Shown in pieces: positions 29,018 through 40,177 of a stretch of 64,000 nucleotides of DNA; position 1 is the stretch's first letter; each line of letters begins with the position of its first letter. The translations under genes were made by a program, and so were the position numbers. The DNA comes from Cymbomonas tetramitiformis (Eukaryota > Chlorophyta > Pyramimonadophyceae > Pyramimonadales > Pyramimonadaceae): the NCBI GenBank assembly GCA_001247695.2, contig LGRX02034663.1, positions 21,328 through 85,327 on the forward strand, given 5' to 3'. The notes under the pieces were generated by a model. That model had not been told where the DNA came from, searched no databases, and was given only the letters and a program-made list of their open reading frames with translations.

Positions 29018-30074
29018 ACATTTCTTCCTGTCAAAGAACTGCAGAAACTTCAGCTTTCACAGCTGAGCAATACTCAGGTGCCAATCTTCTTTGTTTCAGC
29101 TGACACAAGCGGCGACACTCTCCCAATCGGTCTTGATCCTGGTTTTTTTAGCTCCATCCTTTTTACAGGTGACAGATCCTGACACAGCTTGATATGGTAA
29201 AGTTGTACACACTTCCCATTAGAGCTGCCTCAAGCCTCAAATTCCTTCCTGTGTTCTTTCTTACTTGCCTGTATACTGTTCACTGTGCCAATTTCAAGAA
29301 ACCGCTTAGCCCTGTTTGTTCCCCTGAACCTGATTACTGTGTGGTAATTTATTTCAGCAATAGTGGGCAGCTAGATAACCTCACACAGCAGCCTGTCAAC
29401 TATACACACATAGCTGTGCACCACACGGAACTATATGTTAACTTAAACTGCTTTCATGGCAACCATATTTCCCAGTATGATAGTCTGCCAAAACAGACCG
29501 TTAGCATTAACTACACTTATGATAACTACAGAAAACAGTTAGATAAATCAACACACAATATAGTCATACTCATTTTTTGCCTTAACCGATACAGCGATGC
29601 AAGCACTGGAAACCGTTACCATAAAGTCCACACGACTTACCTGATGCCGTTCGTTAACGTAACACAATATATGTATCAAATATCAATACTGCAACCGGAC
29701 AACTTAACACGGCTCTTCGTCAACTTAACTCAAACTACACAAAATCATTTGCGGATAACTGATAACAGGGTAGGCAACATAACACAAGCCACAAATACTC
29801 AGACACGGTACACAGATAACCTAAAATAGTATACGGTTAGTGTAATAACTTCAATACGGCACCCAAATAACCTCAAGAGGGTTTCTAGTAACTTAAACAA
29901 ACGTATAGGCGACCCGATGAGGTCAGCTACTAACATTAAGCGGTCCATGGTAAACTTATCGCGGCCTCCAAATAACTTGAAATTGAATGCATTTTACCTC
30001 AAAATACGGGCTGCTAACTTAACACAATATATGTATCTTATAGTAAGCCCAGCACGGTCCGAAATATATTTTAA
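29018..30074. other. Repetitive AT-rich leader-like region
   Basis: No gene I can support. A 211-codon open frame at 29194-29829 is made largely of a degenerate 20-35 base repeat (AACTTAACACAATATATGTAT, ATAACTTAACACGG and variants). It probably represents the 5' UTR or subterminal repeats of the non-LTR element that begins here. Confidence 0.45.
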
Positions 30075-31318
30075 ATGGAAATAAAAATAGATAAAGCCAT
30101 AAGCGGCAGCATAATTATGACATATTACATAATGAGACACCTCTTGAGATGTGAGGAAAATATTATTAAAACACGAGCGGAAATGCAAACAACCACTTAC
30201 GGGCCCACTATCATGCTTCTTCATATAATGGCGGGACTCAGCAAAATGAAGTTGAACCCTAAACAATATTTCCCGGGACCCAGAGTCATAATACACCTAG
30301 CCCACAAGAGACCTAAGGCCTGCAAAAGGATAAGCAAGAGCGCCTTGAAATACATGATTCAAAACCCCAAAATGGCATGGCTTTGGGAGAGGACACGGAC
30401 CCAAAATACAAAGAAATCTAAAATGAATTCACCTCTAAGAATAATGAAACATAAAACCCACCACAAGAAGGATAACGATACCAAACAATATAAAATGCCT
30501 GAACCTGAGCAGCTGTTAAGCGGTGGAGCAAGCACCGAAGATAATGCAGTAGTTGAAACCAAAATGGCCACGGAATCACTCCTTTCAGAAAAGGGGTGGT
30601 TAAATGCAACTCATGTTGGTGATGCAATGGAAATACGGGACCCGAGTACCATAGCCCCTATGGACCTTACAGACATGATGCTGAAGATGACAGGGGAGGA
30701 CCAAAAACTCACACAACTCATTAATAGCAGACTCAAGAAATATGGCCACACACAAATAGGCGTGTGTGACAATTTACATTGGCGTCTCATAATGATCCGC
30801 TCATCATCATCTGGGAAAATATAAGCTTACATATATGACCCCTTTGGAGATAAAGCCGAAAGAGAAACATTAATATGATTGAGGTAGCACTCAAATCCTG
30901 GTTGAAAATTTTCATAACCATTACAGAATATAAGGAATCCACAATTACCATTAGCAAGGATACATTTCAAACAGATACATACAACTGTGGCACATGGGTA
31001 GCAAAAACCGCCTTCAGATGGGCACAATGGAACAGAGGCTCGCACCAGACTTCATTTTTCGAGTACCTAAAATCTGATTTATGTATTGGGGAGTATGGCA
31101 ACAAAACGATGCAAAAGGAAATACATAAATACCGATTAGAAATGAGGAAAGAAATAGGGCTGCAGGCCAAGAATACCCGTAACACACTGGAGCTCAAACA
31201 CTTGGAGCACGCTGGAAATGACGCCGCAATCAGCGGCCCTAATATGACCTCACCTTCCCACCATATCCTCGCACGTAGAGGTGCCACACCCAAAAAGCAG
31301 ATAGAAACTCTGATATAA
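30075..31318 (+). pseudogene. Ulp1/C48-type cysteine protease-like domain of non-LTR element
   Basis: Three segments in two frames. A lysine-rich N-terminal part (30075-30550) precedes LSEKGWLNATHVGDAMEI, the start of a C48 fold. The catalytic His is in CDNLHWRLIMI (about 30770), the Asp in YIYDPFGDKAE (30830-30856, after an in-frame TAA at 30822), and the Gln and Cys in FQTDTYNCGTWVAK (30967-31008, in a second frame). H-D-Q-C order and the NCG motif are diagnostic of Ulp1/SENP-like proteases. One stop and one frameshift make it inactive. Such domains accompany some transposable elements and may remove SUMO or process the polyprotein; that role is inference. Confidence 0.66.
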
Positions 31319-31327
31319 ACTTTTAGA

Positions 31328-32273
31328 TTGAAATGGAAGACACACACCACTAATGAAACAATTGTTTCAGAAACCATCGAATCGCATAGGAAATATCATC
31401 ACACCTCGAGCACGGATAACACCAATATTCAAATTCATCTTCTTGTGACTAATGACATATGGTCAACTGCAGTCCACATCATTCCAGAAAGAAAGATTAT
31501 TCACTGTGAGTTTGATATCTCTAACAATAAACACCAGAAAGACATTTCTACACTTTTCCCTCAAGACCTGAGGGTGCACCGCATAACCTTGAAACTGGGA
31601 GTACATCCGAATAACATGGGGGTTTTCAATTTTACACTAGCCCACAAAGTCTGTCACATCCTGCACAACACTAAATTCTTCTCAGCCGAGCACAATTAAA
31701 CAGAGACCTACTATACGAACTTGAAAACCTAAACATTAGAATTCTACCACAAACGGGCAGAGAAGCCAGGATAATCAAACACGAAAATAACAAAGCCATT
31801 TCGACCATACGACAATCACTGAGAACCCACCTTCCGAAAATTGATGCACATCCAACAAAGCCAAATTCTGAGCACAAAGACTGTAAATCCACTCACACTG
31901 CTTATAACCACCTCATCTCAGGCAAAGGAAAGCCTTCTTGTGAACCCCACACATATGGATACCGCAGGAAACACTCTCATAAGCAAAAGAGAATAATCCT
32001 TAAAACCAAATGCACAAACAAAATCTTTGATATTGAGAACATTTATGACGCAGATGGCAGATGCATACTACAAAAAGCAAAACACAAAAACGCCATGAGA
32101 CAGTCAGAAGAAATAGACCGACTCACAAAACTACAACTAGCACAACACTCTAACAATTTGATTATAATGGGTATGAATATGAGAGGCCTCCGACACCACA
32201 AAGAAGATAAAGACAGTTTAATCAAATTAGAAACAATCTGCAATCTTTTAATTGACGGACGGGCTGATATAAT
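31328..32273 (+). pseudogene. Non-LTR linker region and start of APE endonuclease
   Basis: One frame runs 31328-31699, a second from about 31690 onward, open past 32273, joined by a 1-base shift near 31680. The first shows no family I recognise (IHLLVTNDIWSTAVHIIPERK). The second ends with NLIIMGMNMRGLRHHK (near 32157) and LIDGRADIICM, the N-terminal signature of APE-type LINE endonucleases (N-x-RGL, aDIiclQE). The sequence then switches abruptly to the methyltransferase-like domain, so the endonuclease is cut after about 40 residues. This places protease and linker directly upstream of the endonuclease in this family. Confidence 0.6.
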
Positions 32274-32703
32274 ATGTATGGTTATTGGACGGGTGATGAC
32301 CCCTACGTTCTCCCAGGTGGTGGATGCTATAAGGATGATTTTTCGGATGTCGTTATCATAGCTACAGACAGTGCACCCAGCGATACTCAACCAGCCTTTG
32401 ACTGGAGGCCTACACAGAAAAAGATTGCTAGATGGTTCCTCAATGTCCTTCCTAAGTCCAGAGTCACGGAGAAGAGACTAGAATACACCGGAGTCAGCCC
32501 TGATATTTGGAATGAAGTTCTGAACGAAAGGGACAACGTACTTCCTTCTTCGCTGTGCCCATGGCCCACTCAAGACCCCCCCTATCATCAGAATAGTGCT
32601 GAGCATTATTATGGCGGTCACCATGACACGACAATCACCAATGCAACTTCTAAGCCCTTCATTAGCACCGTGAAATGGCCCAAAGCACTTACACTCATGG
32701 GGT
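32274..32703 (+). pseudogene. MTase-like domain fragment of copy 2, upstream of MITE
   Basis: Equivalent to 18642-19072 of copy 1 (GYWTGDDPYVLPGGG onward), frame open. The catalytic NPPF part is missing because of the internal deletion. Substitutions (for example EVLNERDNVLPS versus EVMNEGDKVLPS) show it diverged before copies 1 and 3 did from each other. It ends in the 10-bp target duplication CTCATGGGGT. Confidence 0.8.
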
Positions 32704-34692
32704 GGTAGCACTTCAAATTTGTCGCACCGGGTATTTTATTTGTCGTGTCGCAAGACATACTGGAATTATACCGTGCGACAGAAATGAGCTGGGGCCTCAT
32801 GTCTGTCGCAGGTGCGACAATCATGAGGACCACGCTCATTTCTGTCGTGAAAATTCACAGAAAATTTCCGAAAATGAAATTAAGCTAGAGGGAACAGCGA
32901 ATAGTACCGCGATTATGACTTGAAAAACAAAATTACTGAACGAGTAGTACCGCGAATATTACATAAAACACAGGTGTATTATACGATCACTTGGGGACAT
33001 TCATATAGCACGAGGCATACATGAGTAGCAAGCAAGCAAGCATTTCAGATGGATAAAGATACTAAGAGAAAAACCGATTACTCTCTTAAAAAATATTAGC
33101 ATAAATACTTATTACTACTAGGCTGCTAGTTTCTAATACAAGGATTCAACTACCCGAGGGCGATATGAAAATCTAAACTAGGAAACTAGAGCACAACGCA
33201 CGTTCCAAAATCTTCAGAACCAAAACGTTTCCTGCAGCACACGAACAGCGAATCAGTCAGGACGTTGGGGATCGAACCCAATACCGACAGCCAACTGCTG
33301 TCCGCATTTCATCCTCGGGTGGGCGTCTACGTACAAAATAGACGTTTTGAAAACAGCAGCGGAACAGTGGGTGGAAAATCTAAAATTCTGAACATCAATA
33401 ATCGGCGAAACCTAAACAGAGCTGGAAGTCACAGGATGCCGCGAGCACTCTGCTGGCGGCATAAAAAGATGCTCGGCGTAAAAAACAAAACCTGCAAAAA
33501 ACGAAACGCTGATTAGTAAAGACGTTGGGAATCGAACCCAACCCGTCGGAGAATCCCACCGGTCTCCAAGCACCCCTTCAGCTTAGTAGGGCCAGAGGGA
33601 AAGATGCCGCCAGGAATGTTGCTGGCGGCTTCAGAAAAGGCACAGCATGAATTATACACTATGGCCGTTGCTGGCGCCTTCAGAAAAGGCACAGCATAAA
33701 CCTGCAAAAAAACAGAGCGCTGCTCAGGAAAGAAGAATTCCTGTTGAAAATTGAACCCAAACCGTCAGGCGGGATGCAAAGACGCCCGACGGCCTCCAAT
33801 CATCCATGTATCGCAGGATGGGCTGCTGGTGGGATGCGGCTCATGTGAGAACATCGCAGGAACGCCCCCCCGCCGGGTTCCACGCATGCACACGAAAACA
33901 TGGTCGATATGAAATATCGCTAAAGAAAAGTAGCGCGCAAAAATCATTAATCAAACAAAAACACAAGCCGCGCGCTGAGACAGCGAGCAGGTAGGCGCAA
34001 GATAAGAGCTTGGAGAAAAATGAAAACGTTGCCGACCAGGATCATACCATATCCACTTTTGTCCGGGCCGCGCCGCCGATAGGAGTGGTGAGATGATCTT
34101 GAATGACGAGATGCGTAAATAATTGTAAATTCCGCATATCTTCGGGGTAAAATATGGAATTGTTACCCGTGTCTCTCGTTGTCGGTTACGAACGATCGGT
34201 CGAAAGAATCCGGGGTAGGACTGCCGAGATGCTATCGTATCATGATTGGCCGGTAAAGCGCGAGCGCTCGACACAATCATGGTAGGACTGCTGACATGGA
34301 TGAAAAACAGCATATATATCTTCGTGGTATAATTTTGAATTGTTAAACGTTTCTCTCGTTGTCGGTCGAAAGAATCCGGGGTAGGACTGCTGAGATGCTA
34401 TCGTATCATGATTGGCCGGTAAAGCGCGAGCGCTCGACACAATCCGGGGTAGGACTGCTGACATGGGCAGAAAATTTTCGAAAAATTTCCAACGGCATAA
34501 TTTTTGAGGGACAGCTCCTGCGGTGTGGCCTGTTGATGTCACTTTTTTCCAGGAAACCTGTTTCGCTCCTTTAAGGGAAACGAAATGAAAAACAGCATAT
34601 TTCTGAAAAAGCTGCGAAGCGTCGTTAATATAAACGAATCTTTTGCGACACGACAAATAAAATACCCCGTGCGACACAAATGAGGGGCTACC
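32704..34692. mobile_element. Mutator-like MITE (1,989 bp) with 10-bp target duplication
   Basis: Ends form about 50-bp imperfect inverted repeats (inner core GGGTATTTTATTTGTCGTGT at both ends), starting GGTAGC and ending GCTACC. Target duplication CTCATGGGGT at 32694-32703 and 34693-34702; 9-11 bp duplications are characteristic of Mutator-like elements. No transposase. Inside: three tRNA T-arm-like words on the minus strand (33261-33285, 33521-33545, 33742-33766) and a duplicated block of about 110 bp (about 34165-34285 and 34345-34475; word GCGCGAGCGCTCGACACAAT). Confidence 0.8.
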
Positions 34693-34702
34693 CTCATGGG
34701 GT

Positions 34703-34925
34703 ACCTCCCTCCTCTTTTTGGTACTGTCCTCAACACGATAGGTGTTCCCCGTAGCAAGATTAAATCTCTCCTTAAAAAACTTTCAAGAATCTGTAGGCAA
34801 CACACCAGAAATAGGCGAGACGTATTTCTGTTAAACACCTCCACCACCTTGTACACTGACCCGCATACAGTTGACATCCCGGGCAATGAGACCATGATGG
34901 GAAATGTGTGGCTGTGCAAAATTTA
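34703..34925 (+). pseudogene. C-terminal end of copy 2 polyprotein
   Basis: Continues copy 2 after the MITE (YLPPLFGTVLNTIGVPRSK) and matches 19063-19260 of copy 1, ending in a diverged tail at a TAA near 34923. The 3' UTR runs on to 35257, including the conserved CCATGGCTGCTTCTCC block, but lacks the TTA tail because copy 3 begins there. Confidence 0.78.
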
Positions 34926-35257
34926 AACACTTTTCAAATTCTCCTGCAATAATTTTTTCAAAAGTCTTGCAATAAAAGATACTTGTCCTCTAGGAGGGCC
35001 CCTCCCCCTCCCCTCCCCCACCACCTCCCCCTCTCCCTGCCCACCCTGACCCCCCTTCCTTCGTCACCAAATACCCCCTTAATTCTTCGACTTCCCTCCC
35101 CACCGCTCAGATTCAGCCCCCCCTCCACTCACCCGGCCATGGCTGCTTCTCCACCTTCTAGAGTTTTTTGCTTAGCACCTAGCTTTTTCTCTAGATGTCA
35201 CCCTGCTGAAAAGTGGGCTGAGCCCCTTTGTGGGCGCGCTATAGTAGAGGGAGTAGC

Positions 35258-36467
35258 CCTTCGGCGGTTATGACTACCTTGGAAATGGGACATAAAGCGG
35301 CTAACACCGTCCCTGGATTTTCAGGAACATGGATTCTTCCGCTGTCTCCCAAAAACCAAAAGAGATGGTTTGATAAAGGTTTTAAACTTGTTTTCAGATT
35401 CCCGCATAACACTATTCCATTTATCCCACATGGTTATTGGACGGGTGATGACCCCTACGTTCTCCCAGGTGGCGGATGCTATAAGGATGATTTTTCGGAT
35501 GTCGGTATCATAGCTATAGACAGTGCACCCAGTGATACTCAACCAGCCTTTGACTGGAGGCCTACACAGAAAAAGATTGCCAGATGGTTCCTCAATGTCC
35601 TTCCTAAGTCCAGAGTCACGGAGAAGAGGCTGGAATACACAGGAGTCAGCCCTGATATTTGGAATGAAGTTATGAACGAAGGCGACAAAGTACTTCCTTC
35701 CTCGCTTTGCCCATGGCCCACTCAAGACCCTCCCTATCATCAGAGTGATGCTGAGCATTATTATGGTGGTCACCATGACACGACAATCACCAACGCAAAC
35801 TCAAAGCCCTTTATTAGCACCGTGAAATGGCCCAAAGTACTTACACTCATGGGATACCTCCCTCCTCTTTTTGGTACTGTCCTCAACACGATAGGTGTTC
35901 CCCGTGGCAAGATTAAACCTCTCCTTAAAAAACTTTCAAGAATCTGTAGGCAACACACCAAAAATAGGCGAGACGTGTTTCTGTTAAACACCACTACCAC
36001 CTTAAACACTGACCCGCATACAGTTGACATCCCGAGCAGTGAGACTATGACAGAAACAGAAGCTGTGCAGCAATCAAACGACTTTCTCCAAACCCTTCTG
36101 CAGTAATTTTCAAAAGCTTTGCAATACAAGATGGTTCCCCGTCCCCTAGGGGCCCTGCCCACCCTGACCTTCCTCAACGTCTCCAAATACCCCCTTAATT
36201 CTTCGACTTCCTTCCCCACCGCTCAGATTCAGCCACCCCTCCACCCACCCGGCCATGGCTGCTTCTCCATCTTCTAGAGTTTTTTGCTTAGCACCTAGCT
36301 TTTTCTCTAGATGTCACCCTGCTGAAAAGTGGGCTGAGCCCCTTTGTGGGCGCGCTATAGTAGAGGGAGTAGCCCCTAGTGTTTTCACTAGCCTGCTTTG
36401 CAGGGTTACCGCACTCTCAGGACTTTGTCCCCTTTGCTAGCGTAAATGTTTTATTATTATTATTATT
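35258..36467 (+). mobile_element. Non-LTR retrotransposon copy 3 (5'-truncated, young)
   Basis: Starts at the equivalent of 18472 of copy 1 and is almost identical to it over about 850 coding bases (a handful of substitutions, such as GTCGGTATC versus GTCGTTATC). The 3' UTR has a shorter C-rich tract and a (TTA)n tail at 36450-36467. It joins the truncated 3' UTR of copy 2 at AGTAGCCC/TTCGGCGG with no intervening tail. Confidence 0.8.
35262..36106 (+). pseudogene. MTase-like domain fragment, copy 3
   Basis: Open frame equivalent to residues from just after the NPPF motif (SAVMTTLEMGHKAANTVPG) to the C-terminus of copy 1, ending TAA. The NPPF loop and everything upstream are missing through 5' truncation, so this copy cannot encode an active domain. 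The nearly unchanged frame reflects recent insertion rather than selection. Confidence 0.8.
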
Positions 36468-36670
36468 GTGGACGTGCAAGAGTGGTGGAGAGTGAATGCG
36501 CACAAGTTCCCTTCCGTAGCTAGAATGGCTAGACAGTTCCTGGGTGTGCCTGCCTCCACTGCGGTGGTGGAGCGTGCCTTCTCTATTGTCACGGCGGCGT
36601 GCACTCAGATCTGAGGAAGAACCTCACTGAGAAAACAATAGAGCATTCACTTATGGCCGCATTGAATTAG
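36468..36670 (+). pseudogene. hAT transposase C-terminal dimerisation fragment
   Basis: Translates as VQEWWRVNAHKFPSVARMAR, then FLGVPASTAVVERAFS, the hAT dimerisation signature (WW, YP/FP-x-LA, P-S-x-ERxFS). Near 36602 a 1-base shift moves the frame, after which SDLRKNLTEKTIEHSLMAAL gives the expected C-terminus, ending TAG at 36668. Only the last 65 or so residues of a roughly 600-residue transposase survive, so the element is dead. Confidence 0.72.
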
Positions 36671-36734
36671 GTTAGATATATACATATAGTAGTTTAAAAC
36701 ACTTTGTGTTGTAGGCGCTAAGAGCCAACTCTGA

Positions 36735-36990
36735 AACCCATTCTGATATATCGATAATATCGATATGCCGATATATCGGCTAGTGTAAAGTAATATTAGT
36801 ATTGATTGATTGTCACCCCTGACTTATCAGAATCAATTGATATAGACTCTAAAAAATCAGAATCAATTGATTAGGCCTCTAAATAAATCAGAATCAATTG
36901 ATACCAGCCTCAACTTATCAAAATCAATTGATTATTGTGTCAAAAATATCGGAATCGATCGATAACACCGCGCACAACCGATACCATACC
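36735..36990. repeat. AATCAATTGAT repeats and TATCGATA palindromes
   Basis: Five spaced copies of the palindromic AATCAATTGAT (about 36830-36930, spacing 35-50 bases) follow ATATATCGATAATATCGATA. They precede the gag fragment with no recognisable LTR, so the left end of that element is lost or rearranged. Confidence 0.6.
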
Positions 36991-37939
36991 TTGGTCCGTA
37001 GATTAGAGACAATTTTCGATGATGTGGGTGCGCAGCACTCTGCGACACCCCACACGCCGCAGCTGCCAGCTCCGACCACCGCAGCTGCGAGAGAGATTCT
37101 TGAGAAGTGTATGCAGCTTGCTCGCGACAATTTTGACAGAAAGGTTGCGAAGGTCGTTGCCACCAAAATACTTGGAGACAAATCGGACCGCTTCGCTGGC
37201 ACAGAGACCGACGCAGTCGACATTTTTTCACAAATCATGCATGAGTTGCGGGCACAGTTTTTGCTCCAGTCACAGGCGTTTGCTCCCCTGTTTGACTTGG
37301 CCAACATGACTGTTGAGGCTAGGCATGAGGCAAATGAATTGCTGCTTTCGGCTCTGACGTTTCTGGCTCGACCTGGCTCGCCTGCTCGTGATTGGCTTGA
37401 GGCCTCTGGGTCTGACGTTCCTGGAGATGGCAAGCGTGCTGCCCTTGAGGTGGTACGCATGCTCTAGGAACGCTCAGAGCCCTTTGACTCTTTTGAGTCG
37501 CTGCTGGCGGTTCGCATCCCCAGCAGCGGAGATCCTGACCGTGGCATCCGTGAGTTCAATGGCCTGTTGCGGGACGTTCAGCGTTCCCACAACTTGCCAG
37601 AGGACGCGGTGAAGCGGCAGTTTCTCAAGGCTCTCGGCAATTCGGCTTTATACCGTGATTTGGCTAATTCCTTGGCTCGAGCTGACCAGCGGCAGGGCGT
37701 GTCTCTTTTGACTATTCAGGCTCGTGTGCGGGAGCAGTTCCGCCACGGCCTGAAGGTCTCTGACACCCCTGTCTGTGCTCTGTCATTCGGCGATGGCGCG
37801 TCTGGCCTAGCTGCGGCGTTGTCCAGTCTGCAGAAGCAGCTGGAGCGCATGCAGCAGAACATTCGTGACCTAATAAAAGCGGCAGAAGCGGGAAGGGTCA
37901 CCGCCTGCGGGCAAACACCTTCCCCGCTCTGCTGCTAAG
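36991..37939 (+). pseudogene. Second gag-only element: Gag N-terminal part with in-frame TAG, split by TIR element
   Basis: Capsid-like region homologous to the Gag at 4024-6837 (shared FDRKVAKVVATKILGDKSD versus HRAWAKSIREDILGDKKHH). The frame is interrupted by one TAG at 37465-37467 (VVRML-stop-ERSEPF) and then continues in the same frame for about 150 codons. A 1-base shift near 37895 precedes a basic stretch (PPAGKHLPRSAAK) that leads into the AAG at 37937-37939, where the 5.7-kb element sits. The knuckle half is at 43644. No LTR is visible to its left. Confidence 0.68.
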
Positions 37940-37975
37940 CCCTACAAAATAAGGATTATTCCAAGGGCTTGGACC
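37940..37975 (+). repeat. Left terminal inverted repeat
   Basis: Begins CCCTACAAAATAAGG and runs into the first TTCCAAGGGCTTGGA unit. Its inverted partner occupies 43608-43643 with three or four mismatches. Confidence 0.78.
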
Positions 37976-38900
37976 GTCGGCTTGGAACCCCATAGGACCC
38001 GGTAGGACAGGTATGTGTTTGAGAGGCGTTGGCGTTAACACTGGGAATTCCAAGGGCTTGGACAGCAAATGTCCAGGTCCAAGCCCCGTCCAAGCCGCGG
38101 TCCAAGGGCTTGGACCTGGACATTTGCTATCCAAGCCCTTGGAACCCCCTTGGAATTTACATAAAATTCCAATCGGTTTCCAAGCCGTTGGACCGTCGGT
38201 TTGGAATACCGTAGGACCCATTTGGACCGTCGGCTTGGAACCCCGTTGGACCCGCTTGGACCATCGGCTTGGATTCCCATAGGATTTTTTTAGATTGGCG
38301 ATTCCAAGGGGGTTCCAAATGCTTGGACGGGGCTCGGACCTTATTAAACGGGCATTCCAATGGGGTTCCAAAGGCTTGGACGGGGCTTAGACTCTGCCAA
38401 ACGGTGATTCCGAGGAGGGTCCAAGGGCTTGGACGCTGCAAAAAAACAGGTTCCAAAGGGGTTCCAAAGACTTGGACGGGTCTTGGACTCCGTCAAAAGA
38501 AGTTTCCGAGGGGGTTCCAAGGGCTTGGATAGGGCTTGGACTCAGTTAAACAGAGATTCCAACGTGATTCCAAGGGCTTGGAAGCTGTTAAATTAAGGTT
38601 CCAAGCGAGTTCCGAGGGCTTGGACGGGGCTTAGAATCTGTTAAACGAGAATTGCATGGCCAGGTTCCATTGTTCCAAAGCTTTGGAACAATGTTTCCAA
38701 AAGCTTGGACGGACATGTTCCAAAGGCTTGGAACCATGGTTCCAAATACATTTATTTTGCTTCATACATTTCATTAATTTCAAACGCTTGGAACCGCATT
38801 TCCAACGATTTGGAACAACGTTTCCAAAAGGCTTAAACATATATGGCTCCAAAGGCTTAAACGGACATGGTTCCAAAGACTTGGAACCATGGCTCCAAAT
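37963..38900. repeat. CCAAGGGCTTGG palindrome array, left
   Basis: Some 25 or more copies of (T)TCCAAGgGCTTGGA and half-site variants (AAGCCGTTGGACCGTCGG), spaced 15-60 bases. Toward the right they grade into TTCCAAAGGCTTGGAAC. No coding frame survives. Confidence 0.75.
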
Positions 38901-40050
38901 ACATTTACAGTGAGAATATGCAGGTATGCAGGGTTAAGGGGTACTGCGCAGTTCCAAAATACACTTGCAATTGTTGCTACATTGTTTTCATGTTTCTTTG
39001 CACACATACATTATGATGTCGTGTGCATGCTGTACACAGAAAGTTTAAAGGTTGCGATGCTAAGTTGCAAATACGTCATCATCATTGGATAAATAACATT
39101 ACTTGACAGAGTTACAAGTGCGTGGGATCTAGGTTCAGGCTAATAATGCTATCACAAGTCAGGGATTCTACCGAAAGCTGCAAGCTTTCGAAACTACTCT
39201 TAAAACTACTCTAATTAGTTTGAAACTTTTAAATTGAAATCTGTTCCGCTAATTGCAAGCACTGACGCACTTGAAACACGACCTGCGAACATGCCGTAAA
39301 ACAGAACAAAATCAGCGTTCATCAGACGCCGAACCGCAAGTAAAATAATAAACTTCAGTCAACGAAACGCAAATCAGATCCAACGTTTAAACAGTCTTAC
39401 CTGCGATAGAGCAATTCTCGACCCGGGCGGTACCAATCCCTGAAAAAGTAAAACACAAAGCTCAGTTCTACACGCATATGTGGAAAACATACCGGCGTGT
39501 TATGGCCGATTCTCGAGCATCGGTACTATTTTGGGCTGACGCTATTTTTAAAAGTGCAGGTTTGTGGGATTAATGATACGGTGTTGCTACTACGATGATG
39601 CTGAACTGTTTTCAAACAAAATGCTGAAAACAACTCTGCGCGCGCAACATGCAAGGCTGCTAGATAACGGCAGGTACGTTCAAGAACTGTCGTTGCGGCA
39701 TTCTCAGTGTCACAGCGAATTGAGCCCGTACCGTTTGAATAACTCCGCCGCAGAGATCTTTCAGACTTCCTGGAATCGCGTTTACGTCCCGGACCCGAGC
39801 GTCACCGGAGAATTTCCTGCAGATCTCCACAAAGTAATCTTGCGAAAAATGAGAAGAAAGAAGACACGGCTAAGCTCATATAGATAATTACAGTACAAAC
39901 CTGGACATACAATACTGCAAGTCTTCGACGGCGTTGAGGTGAAATATGAAGTTCCGTATTGTAAAGTGTCGGGTCTTCACTGTGTCCACAGTCCACAGTC
40001 ACAGAGTACCGTTCGTCTAGCCATTTGAAAATCCATCGTCTTCAAAGGTC
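38900..40050. other. Interior of TIR element, no supported gene
   Basis: AT-rich. One open frame of 107 codons at 39564-39887 has no recognisable domain. I see nothing else. Confidence 0.4.
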
Positions 40051-40051
40051 G

Positions 40052-40177
40052 CGATACTCGCGATTACTCGCGATTACTCGCGATTACTCGCGATTACTAA
40101 CGATTACTCGCGATTACTCGCGATTACTCGCGATTACTCGCGATTACTCGCGATTACTCGCGATTACTCGCGATTAT
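40052..40177 (+). repeat. 10-bp tandem array CGATTACTCG
   Basis: About 12 to 13 consecutive copies of CGATTACTCG, with one CGATTACTAA variant near 40092. A simple satellite without spacers. Confidence 0.85.

Larger units (their letters stand above)
30075..35257 (+). mobile_element. Non-LTR retrotransposon copy 2: internally deleted, interrupted by Mutator-like MITE
   Basis: Contains 5' sequence absent from copy 1 (C48 protease-like domain, an unknown linker, the beginning of an APE endonuclease). It jumps at about 32273/32274 directly into the methyltransferase-like domain (equivalent to 18642 of copy 1). RT, RNase H and the knuckle are deleted. The junction TATGGTTATTGGACGGG carries microhomology. 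The 3' part resumes at 34703 after a MITE and ends in a shortened 3' UTR at 35257. The shared 3' region is more diverged from copy 1 than copy 3 is. Confidence 0.75.

Noticed and set aside
29194..29829. Secreted glycoprotein with signal peptide and many N-glycosylation sites
   Set aside because: The frame consists mostly of a degenerate nucleotide repeat, which creates the repeated NLTQ words. No domain and no constraint visible.
33521..33600. tRNA-Ser/Leu-like gene on the minus strand
   Set aside because: Only the T arm is convincing. Anticodon and acceptor stems do not pair.
40052..40177. CRISPR array
   Set aside because: Units are contiguous 10-mers without spacers, in a eukaryotic element-rich context.
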